Under the pieces are notes generated by a model. The model had not been told where the DNA came from and made no database searches. It worked only from the letters and a program-made list of their open reading frames with translations. A stretch of 64,000 nucleotides of DNA from the NCBI RefSeq assembly GCF_021601385.1, contig NZ_BQHO01000022.1, forward strand, positions 41,727 through 105,726. The letters are read 5' to 3'. This DNA comes from Pseudomonas parasichuanensis (GTDB lineage: Bacteria; Pseudomonadota; Gammaproteobacteria; Pseudomonadales; Pseudomonadaceae). Of this stretch, positions 58,102 through 64,000 are shown piece by piece (position 1 is the first letter of the stretch; the number at the start of each line of letters is the position of its first letter). Position numbers and translations under genes: made by a program.

Positions 58102-60483
58102 ATGAAATTCAGTGAACAGTGGCTGCGCGGTTGGGTAAACCCGCAAGTCTCCCGTGACGAACTGGTCGCCCGCCTGTCCATGGCCGGCCTTGAAGTCGAC
58201 AGCGTGACCCCCGCTGCCGGCCAGTTCAGCGGCATCGTGGTGGGCGAGATCCTCACCACCGAACAACACCCGGACGCCGACAAACTGCGCGTGTGCCAGG
58301 TCAGCAACGGCGCAGAAACCTTCCAGGTGGTTTGCGGCGCCCCCAACGCCCGTCCAGGCATCAAGATCCCGTTCGCCATGATCGGCGCCGAACTGCCGGG
58401 CGACTTCAGGATCAAGAAAGCCAAGCTGCGCGGCGTCGAGTCCTTCGGCATGCTGTGCTCGGCTTCCGAGCTGCAGATCAGCGAAGAGAGCGACGGCCTG
58501 CTGGAACTGGCGGGTGACGCCCCGGTTGGCCAGGACATTCGCCAGTACCTGAACCTCGATGACGCCAGCATCGAAATCGGCCTGACCCCGAACCGTGGCG
58601 ACTGCCTGTCCCTGGCCGGCCTGGCCCGCGACGTCAGCGCCCTGTACGACGTCCCGGTCACCCGCCCGGTAGTGCCGGCCGTCCCCGCTGCCCATGACGA
58701 AGTGCGCCCGGTCGAAGTCAGCGCCCCGGCTGCCTGCCCGCGTTACCTGGGCCGCGTTATCCGCAACGTCGACCTGAGCAAGCCGACCCCGCTGTGGATG
58801 GTCGAGCGCCTGCGCCGCAGCGACGTGCGCAGCATCGACGCCGCCGTCGACATCACCAACTACGTGATGCTCGAACTCGGCCAGCCGATGCACGCTTTCG
58901 ACCTCGCCGAAATCAATGGCGGCATCCGCGTGCGTATGGCCGAGGAGGGCGAGAAGCTCGTCCTGCTGGACGGCCAGGAAGTTGCCCTGCGCGCCGACAC
59001 CCTGGTGATCGCCGACCACACCCGCGCCCTGGCTATTGCCGGCGTGATGGGTGGCGAGCACAGCGGCGTCAACACCGAGAAGACCCGCGACCTGTTCCTG
59101 GAAAGCGCCTTCTTCGAGCCGATCTCTGTCGCCGGCAAGGCCCGTTCCTACGGCCTGCACACCGACGCCTCGCACCGCTACGAGCGTGGCGTGGATTCGC
59201 AACTGGCCCGCGAAGCCATGGAGCGCGCCACCGCGCTGCTGCTGGAGATCGTCGGCGGTGAAGCCGGTCCGATCGTTGAAGCCGTTAGCGAACAGCACCT
59301 GCCGAACATCGCACCGATCACCCTGCGCGACGAACGCATCACCCAGATGCTCGGCCTGCAGATGGACGCTACCCAGGTCGAGCAGCTGCTCAACGCCCTG
59401 GAGCTGAAAACCAGCGCCAACGGGGCAGGGCAGTGGACCGTGAACGTCCCAAGCCACCGCTTCGACATCAGCCTGGAAGTCGACCTGATCGAAGAGCTGG
59501 CCCGCCTGTACGGCTACAACAACCTGCCGGTCCGCTACCCGCAGGCGCGCCTGGCGCCCCAAGGCAAGCCAGAGACCCGCGGCGAGCTGCCGAACCTGCG
59601 TCGCCTGCTGGTTGCCCGCGGCTACCAGGAAGCCATCACCTACAGCTTCATCGACCCGAAACTGTTCGAGCTGTTCACCCCTGGCGTCGAGCCGCTGCTG
59701 CTGGCCAACCCGATCTCCAACGACATGGCCGCCATGCGCGCCTCGCTGTGGCCGGGCCTGGTCAAGGCGATGCAGCACAACCTCAACCGCCAGCAAGACC
59801 GCGTGCGGATGTTCGAAAGCGGCCTGCGCTTCGTCGGCCAGCTGGGCGACCTCAAGCAGCAACCGATGATCGCCGGCATCGTCACCGGCAGCCGCCTGCC
59901 CGAAGGCTGGGCCAACGGCCGTGACGGCATCGACTTCTTCGACGTTAAAGCCGACGTGGAAGCCCTGCTGGGTTACTCGGGCGCCCTGAGCGACTTCAGC
60001 TTCGTCGCCGGCAAGCACCCAGCCCTGCACCCAGGCCAAACCGCCCGGATCGAGCGCGACGGCAAGGAAGTCGGCTACCTCGGCGCCATCCACCCGGAGC
60101 TGGCCAAGACCCTCGGCCTCGACCGCCCGGTCTACGTCTTCGAGCTGGTGCTCGGCAATGTAGTGGAAGGCCGCCTGCCGAAGTTCAGCGAACTGTCCAA
60201 GTTCCCGGAAACCCGCCGTGACCTGGCCTTGATCGCAGGCCGTGATGTGGCTGCCAGTTCGGTGCTTGAAGTAATTCGTGACAATGCTGGCGAATGGCTC
60301 ACAGACCTCAGGCTGTTTGACGTCTACCAGGGTAAAGGCATTGATCCTGATAGAAAAAGCCTGGCCGTCGGCTTGACCTGGCAACATCCATCGCGCACTC
60401 TTAACGACGATGAGGTGAACGAAACCCTGCAAAATATCCTCACCTCGCTCGAACAAAGGTTGAACACCACGTTAAGGAAATAA
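58102..60483 (+). CDS. pheT: Phenylalanine--tRNA ligase, beta subunit
   Basis: A 793-residue subunit. It has an EMAP-type tRNA-binding domain at residues 40-150 ([21 protein letters not shown]), the B3/B4 editing domain ([39 protein letters not shown]), the B5 domain and a C-terminal ferredoxin-like anticodon-binding domain ([16 protein letters not shown]). It proofreads mischarged Tyr-tRNA. TAGGAGAAC before the ATG fixes the start, and ihfA begins 4 nt after the stop. Confidence 0.97.
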   Translation: MKFSEQWLRGWVNPQVSRDELVARLSMAGLEVDSVTPAAGQFSGIVVGEILTTEQHPDADKLRVCQVSNGAETFQVVCGAPNARPGIKIPFAMIGAELPGDFRIKKAKLRGVESFGMLCSASELQISEESDGLLELAGDAPVGQDIRQYLNLDDASIEIGLTPNRGDCLSLAGLARDVSALYDVPVTRPVVPAVPAAHDEVRPVEVSAPAACPRYLGRVIRNVDLSKPTPLWMVERLRRSDVRSIDAAVDITNYVMLELGQPMHAFDLAEINGGIRVRMAEEGEKLVLLDGQEVALRADTLVIADHTRALAIAGVMGGEHSGVNTEKTRDLFLESAFFEPISVAGKARSYGLHTDASHRYERGVDSQLAREAMERATALLLEIVGGEAGPIVEAVSEQHLPNIAPITLRDERITQMLGLQMDATQVEQLLNALELKTSANGAGQWTVNVPSHRFDISLEVDLIEELARLYGYNNLPVRYPQARLAPQGKPETRGELPNLRRLLVARGYQEAITYSFIDPKLFELFTPGVEPLLLANPISNDMAAMRASLWPGLVKAMQHNLNRQQDRVRMFESGLRFVGQLGDLKQQPMIAGIVTGSRLPEGWANGRDGIDFFDVKADVEALLGYSGALSDFSFVAGKHPALHPGQTARIERDGKEVGYLGAIHPELAKTLGLDRPVYVFELVLGNVVEGRLPKFSELSKFPETRRDLALIAGRDVAASSVLEVIRDNAGEWLTDLRLFDVYQGKGIDPDRKSLAVGLTWQHPSRTLNDDEVNETLQNILTSLEQRLNTTLRK

Positions 60484-60487
60484 CGGC

Positions 60488-60790
60488 ATGGGTGCTCTGA
60501 CGAAAGCTGAGATGGCCGAAAGGCTGTACGAGGAGCTGGGGCTCAACAAGCGAGAGGCCAAGGAGCTGGTCGAGCTGTTTTTCGAAGAAATTCGGCACGC
60601 GCTTGAAGACAACGAGCAGGTCAAGTTGTCCGGTTTCGGCAACTTCGACCTTCGCGACAAACGCCAGCGGCCGGGCCGCAACCCCAAGACAGGGGAAGAG
60701 ATCCCGATCACCGCGCGCCGCGTCGTCACCTTTCGTCCAGGGCAGAAGCTGAAAGCCCGGGTAGAGGCCTATGCTGGAACCAAGCCATAA
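60488..60790 (+). CDS. ihfA: Integration host factor, alpha subunit
   Basis: A 100-residue DNA-bending protein of the HU/IHF family, starting [20 protein letters not shown]. The beta-arm carries the conserved proline in [19 protein letters not shown] (about residues 58-76). With IHF-beta it bends DNA in transcription, recombination and replication. It follows pheT as in most gamma-proteobacteria and overlaps the next gene by 20 nt. Confidence 0.97.
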   Translation: MGALTKAEMAERLYEELGLNKREAKELVELFFEEIRHALEDNEQVKLSGFGNFDLRDKRQRPGRNPKTGEEIPITARRVVTFRPGQKLKARVEAYAGTKP

Positions 60791-61127
60791 CGACGAGCTG
60801 CCCCCCATCCCGGGCAAACGCTACTTCACCATTGGTGAAGTCAGCGAGCTCTGTGCGGTAAAACCGCACGTGCTGCGCTACTGGGAGCAGGAGTTTCCGC
60901 AGCTCAACCCAGTGAAGCGCCGTGGCAACCGGCGGTATTACCAGCGCCAGGACGTGCTGATGATCCGCCAGATCCGCGCTTTGCTGTATGACCAGGGCTT
61001 TACCATTGGCGGGGCGCGCTTGCGGCTCTCCAGTGATGAGGTCAAGGACGAATCCAGCCAGTACAAACAGCTGATTCGGCAGATGATTGCCGAGTTGGAG
61101 GATGTGTTGGTGGTTTTGAAGAAGTGA
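60771..61127 (+). CDS. MerR-family transcriptional regulator
   Basis: A 118-residue protein with an N-terminal MerR winged helix ([45 protein letters not shown], residues 18-62), closest in style to the MlrA/YcgE type, followed by a short coiled coil ([23 protein letters not shown]). There are no effector-binding cysteines. It overlaps ihfA by 20 nt, an arrangement conserved in pseudomonads. The target genes are unknown. tRNA-Pro lies 101 nt downstream. Confidence 0.9.
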   Translation: MLEPSHNDELPPIPGKRYFTIGEVSELCAVKPHVLRYWEQEFPQLNPVKRRGNRRYYQRQDVLMIRQIRALLYDQGFTIGGARLRLSSDEVKDESSQYKQLIRQMIAELEDVLVVLKK

Positions 61128-61228
61128 TCTGGTTGGCGACGAACGGAAAGTTTTTTGAAAAAAAGCTTCCATTATTCAAAAGCTTAGGTTAAATTCTTCA
61201 ACGTTCTCAGCGGTATCGAGAATGATGT

Positions 61229-61305
61229 CGGGGCGTAGCGCAGCCCGGTAGCGCACTTGCATGGGGTGCAAGGGGTCGAGTGTTCGAATCACTCCGTCCC
61301 GACCA
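61229..61305 (+). tRNA. proL: tRNA-Pro (anticodon GGG)
   Basis: A 77-nt cloverleaf: acceptor CGGGGCG with CGTCCCG, D-arm GCGC...GCGC, anticodon arm CTTGC-ATGGGGT-GCAAG with GGG in the loop, T-arm CGAGTGTTCGAATCACTCC and encoded CCA. The tRNA end is followed by an endonuclease gene and an integrase gene reading toward it, so it is likely the attachment site of an island. The gene symbol is a guess. Confidence 0.95.
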
Positions 61306-61321
61306 ATAATCCCAATGACTT

Positions 61322-61345
61322 AGCCACCTTAGGGTGGCTTTTTCA
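61322..61345 (+). terminator. Terminator after tRNA-Pro
   Basis: AGCCACC-TTA-GGGTGGCT followed by TTTTCATTT, placed 17 nt after the tRNA. Confidence 0.85.
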
Positions 61346-61374
61346 TTTCTGCGTGTGGGGACTTTTTCGGGACA

Positions 61375-61884
61375 TCATCCGATTTTCCTATGAAACTCCC
61401 CAAAAAGCTCAGATGCAGATTTCTCATATGCGGCGGCTGCATCCTCAGCTTTCACAAAAAGGCCAAGATGAATCTGCTTCCGATTCACCACGATGTAGGC
61501 CATGAATTTTCTCAATTTCTCGATGTAACTGACTCCCTTGAACCCAGTGGAGTTGTTCTTCCTCATCCCCGTGTTTCGACTTTGCTCTAGTCGAGTAGCA
61601 ACTCGAAGATTGCAGCGACGGTTGTCCAGGGTGTCACCGTTGATATGGTCAACCTCGACGCCTGGCGCAGCACCCATTATCAGGCGATGCATGCGAATGT
61701 AGCTCGCGTTTTTCCGTCCGCCGATTCGCGTCCTCGCGTAGGCCAGCTTGTAGCCTACGCCGCCCATGTAGGCGATCCCCCATTTGTATCTCGAGACAAG
61801 CTCTAGGTCTGCCTGGTCGATCTTGCATTCTGCGCCGGGGTACGCCGAAGTCCCTATGTCGATCACTGCGTAGTTTTCTGTCAT
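61375..61884 (-). CDS. HNH endonuclease with AP2 DNA-binding domain
   Basis: A 169-residue homing-endonuclease-like protein. The central HNH core is RMHRLIMGAAPGVEVDHINGDTLDNRRCNLRVAT (about residues 64-97), where DHINGD and the following Asn form the nuclease motif. The C-terminal AP2 domain is GFKGVSYIEKLRKFMAYIVV then GLFVKAEDAAAAYEKSASELFGEF. Such genes are common in phages and islands and may cut target DNA. Its start overlaps the integrase stop by 4 nt (ATGA). The region is less GC-rich than the core genes. Confidence 0.85.
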   Translation of the reverse strand: MTENYAVIDIGTSAYPGAECKIDQADLELVSRYKWGIAYMGGVGYKLAYARTRIGGRKNASYIRMHRLIMGAAPGVEVDHINGDTLDNRRCNLRVATRLEQSRNTGMRKNNSTGFKGVSYIEKLRKFMAYIVVNRKQIHLGLFVKAEDAAAAYEKSASELFGEFHRKIG

Positions 61885-62556
61885 GCTCTGTGCCTCAGGA
61901 TCGTTAGTGTTGGCGTGCTTCTTCCAACATTGGCGACAAGGTTGGCCGCATCAATCAGTTGCTTAAGCTCTGCGCCAGAATAGTGGGTTGTCACGTTACC
62001 GCTCTTGTGCCCAAGCAGTGACTGACGATCTTCATGGCTTACGCCTGCTGCCCGCAGCCTTCGCCCGAAGGTCATCTTGAGGTCGTGAACCCTGAATGAA
62101 GCGAATCCAGGATGCGCAGGCCTCAAGTTCTCCTCTTGCCATTTCTTTGCTGCCCTCAACCTTGCCTTGCGCCAAGCTGAGTCGTTCATCCGGTGCATCG
62201 CGGTCCCGTTGTATGGGAAGACCCATTCCTTGCTGGCCCCGCGCTGCCGCTCGATGATCGACTTGGCGACGCTGTTCAATACCACCAGGCGCTCGTCGCC
62301 ATTCTTTACGCCTGACCGGGCGTGTCTCCCGCCGAAGTCAGCGGGGATCAGGAAAACACTGGTTCCAAGTTCCGGCACCGAAATCTCCCAATCCCACCTC
62401 AGCTTGCACACCTCCTGCTCGCGGCAGCCAGTGTTCACCTTGAACAAAGCCATCGTCTGCAGGTGCCCTGGAAGCTCATTAAATAGAATCGATTGCTCCT
62501 CCCACGACATTGGGTATGGCTTGCGGCTCGACTTCTTCTCCTCCAGTGTTGGCGCT
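61881..62556 (-). pseudogene. Tyrosine integrase, catalytic part only (interrupted by IS21-type element)
   Basis: From APTLEEKKSSRKPYPMSWEEQ to the C-terminus this is the catalytic domain of a tyrosine recombinase. The first Arg is in NTGCREQEVCKLRW, the H-x-x-R box in FRVHDLKMTFGRRLRAAG, then SLLGHKSGNVTTHYSGAE with the nucleophile Tyr. The N-terminal arm and core-binding domains are cut off at about 62556, where the terminal repeats of an IS21-family element begin. A frame into the IS (to 62705) is fortuitous. The missing part should lie beyond the other end of the IS, outside the window. Confidence 0.8.
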
Positions 62557-62740
62557 GATGGAAAATTGACCCACCCTGCCGATTGAAATTTGACCCAGGG
62601 CGGATTGCTGATTTTGTTACCAGCAACTGTGGATAAGTCTACCAGCGCAGCTGCTGTTGCCCCCACTCCTTCGCTAGCCCAGTTCAGTTGTTTAAGACCT
62701 GCCACACGCAGCCATGTAGCAGGCCGTCGTCGCCATGAAA

Positions 62741-63544
62741 TCAGAACGGCTCATCGTCCTCCGGTTCCTGGCCGCCCTTACGCTTTCGCTCCCGTGATTT
62801 GATCTTGGCCTGGGCCGCCAAGCTACTGTGTTGCAGGCGATAGGACTCGTTACCGGTTTCGACGATGTGGCAGTGGTGGGTCAGCCGATCCAGCAGGGCG
62901 GTGGTCATCTTGGCGTCGCCGAACACGCTCGACCATTCGGCGAAGCTCAGGTTGGTGGTGATCACCACGCTGGTGTGTTCGTACAGCTTGGATAGCAGGT
63001 GAAACAGCAACGCACCGCCGGCCTGGCTGAAGGGCAGATAACCCAGTTCGTCGAGGATGACCAGATCCATGCGCAGCAGAGCTTGGGCGATCCGCCCGGC
63101 TTTGCCGTCGTGCTTTTCGCGCTCCAGCAGATTGACCAGATCGACCGTGGAGTAGAAGCGCACGCGCTTGCCGTGCCGGGTGATGCCGGACACGGCCAGC
63201 GCAGTGGCCAGGTGGGTTTTACCGGTGCCAGGCCCACCGATCAGCACCACGTTCTGCGCGGTGTCGGTAAAGGCCAGACTGGCCAGTTCGCTGATCAAAC
63301 GAGCGTCTGCGCTGGAGGCGCTGAAGTCGAAGCCGGCCAGGTCGCGGTGCATCGGCAGCTTGGCCATGTTCATCTGGTGGCTCACCGAGCGCATGGCGCG
63401 ATCTGTGTGCTCTTGTTCCAGCAGGTGTTCGAGCAGCCACTTGGACGAGGCTGTGTTCGACTCACCCTGCGCAGTCAACTCCGCCCAGGCCGTGGCCATG
63501 CCGTGCAGGCGCAGCTCCTTGAGTTCCGCCATCAAATCACGCAT
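62741..63544 (-). CDS. istB: IS21-family transposition helper ATPase IstB
   Basis: A 267-residue AAA+ ATPase related to DnaC. Walker A is [20 protein letters not shown] (about residues 101-120) and Walker [18 protein letters not shown] (about 158-174). [36 protein letters not shown] is the conserved C-terminal block. It helps IstA select and remodel the target. ATG 63544 overlaps the istA stop (63537-63539), so the two are translationally coupled as is usual in IS21. Confidence 0.93.
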   Translation of the reverse strand: MRDLMAELKELRLHGMATAWAELTAQGESNTASSKWLLEHLLEQEHTDRAMRSVSHQMNMAKLPMHRDLAGFDFSASSADARLISELASLAFTDTAQNVVLIGGPGTGKTHLATALAVSGITRHGKRVRFYSTVDLVNLLEREKHDGKAGRIAQALLRMDLVILDELGYLPFSQAGGALLFHLLSKLYEHTSVVITTNLSFAEWSSVFGDAKMTTALLDRLTHHCHIVETGNESYRLQHSSLAAQAKIKSRERKRKGGQEPEDDEPF

Positions 63545-64000
63545 GACCGATCTCCTCGGTCTGGCCACGCAGGCGGTCGTAGCGCGCCGTGTTAGCGACG
63601 GGGGCTTCCTTGAGCGACAAGTGGGTTTCGACGCTGGGTGGTGGTTCGGTCGCGGCCAGGCGCGCCACGACATTGAGGATGTGTTCGGCGCTCAGGCTGC
63701 CGCTTTCCAGTACCAGCTCAACAGCCACCAGCACCGCATCGAGCCCGGCGACCGGTACGGCAGCCAGAACTTGCGCCATGATCCGGTCACCGCCGGCATG
63801 ACGCCCCAGACCGTGCTTAAGCTGACGCAGCGGCGCCGGCAGATCAGCAAAGGGCGCGCCGTTGCGCAGCGCACCGGGCTTGCGTTCGATCAGCGGGAGG
63901 TAGTGCTGCCAGTCATAGCTGACCTGGTCGCGATCCAGCAAGCGGACATGGCTGGCGATCAGCGCGTCGTCAGCCACCACCTCGATTCGCGTCGGATACA
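63537..64000 (-). CDS. istA: IS21-family transposase IstA, C-terminal part (partial)
   Basis: About 154 codons of the transposase C-terminus ([33 protein letters not shown] to EEIGHA). The segment [23 protein letters not shown] is typical of IstA downstream of the DDE catalytic core. The catalytic domain and start lie beyond the window edge. The stop codon overlaps the start of istB. Confidence 0.88.
   Translation of the reverse strand, partial: YPTRIEVVADDALIASHVRLLDRDQVSYDWQHYLPLIERKPGALRNGAPFADLPAPLRQLKHGLGRHAGGDRIMAQVLAAVPVAGLDAVLVAVELVLESGSLSAEHILNVVARLAATEPPPSVETHLSLKEAPVANTARYDRLRGQTEEIGHA

Larger units (their letters stand above)
62557..64000. mobile_element. IS21-family insertion sequence (right part)
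   Basis: It contains istB complete and the C-terminal part of istA on the minus strand. The end near 62557 carries the repeated units TGGAAAATTGACCC (62559) and TTGAAATTTGACCC (62583), 24 nt apart, as is usual for the multiple terminal repeats of IS21 elements. It is inserted in the island integrase gene. The other end lies beyond the window. Confidence 0.8.

Overview
The window is chromosomal DNA of a gamma-proteobacterium of the genus Pseudomonas, most likely the P. putida group. Supporting signs are the high GC, the gacA-uvrC-pgsA-tRNA-Gly block with a TTG start for gacA, the rpmI-rplT-pheST-ihfA block, the glutaminase-asparaginase and RTX lipase types, and the many P. putida-style REP hairpins. 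Species assignment is inference.

Layout. 1-5.2 kb: small metabolic genes (thioesterase, GNATs, GST), an orphan gene and a PiT phosphate transporter. 5.4-19.7 kb: an eleven-gene minus-strand operon for an alginate-type exopolysaccharide, transcribed algD-8-44-K-E-I-J-F-X-L-algG-like. The canonical order is D-8-44-K-E-G-X-L-I-J-F-A. Here the acetylation block I-J-F lies before X-L, algA is absent, the last gene is an AlgG relative lacking the catalytic histidines, AlgK lacks a lipobox, and a REP pair sits in frame inside the AlgL signal-peptide region. This looks like a divergent second alginate-like system and is the best candidate for something undescribed. It is preceded by a long AT-rich leader and a divergent XRE regulator.

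20.6-23.9 kb: gacA, uvrC, pgsA and tRNA-Gly(GCC). 23.8-26.6 kb: a collapsed integrative and conjugative element of the clc/PAGI-2 type. A broken integrase next to the tRNA is fused tail to tail to a truncated parA, followed by alpA and a beheaded LysR gene. The right-hand breakpoint also cut a chromosomal NEL-type E3 ubiquitin ligase gene, leaving only its C-terminus.

27.5-43.3 kb: core and stress genes: dkgB, galU, gor, ahpC-ahpF, yceH, sstT, nhaR, a terC-like gene and topB, then an RTX lipase of the polyurethanase type. A candidate LexA box lies between topB and the lipase gene. 43.4-52.1 kb: periplasmic asparaginase, then a complete ribose regulon rbsB-A-C-R-K-D with a palindromic LacI-type operator, followed by a nucleoside hydrolase gene with a one-base frameshift. 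Together these genes would release, import and phosphorylate ribose.

52.3-61.3 kb: an I78-type inhibitor lipoprotein, a cold-shock protein and the translation block thrS-infC-rpmI-rplT-pheS-pheT-ihfA-merR, ending at tRNA-Pro(GGG). 61.3-64 kb: the start of a second island inserted at that tRNA, with an HNH-AP2 endonuclease gene and a tyrosine integrase gene interrupted by an IS21-family element that runs off the window.
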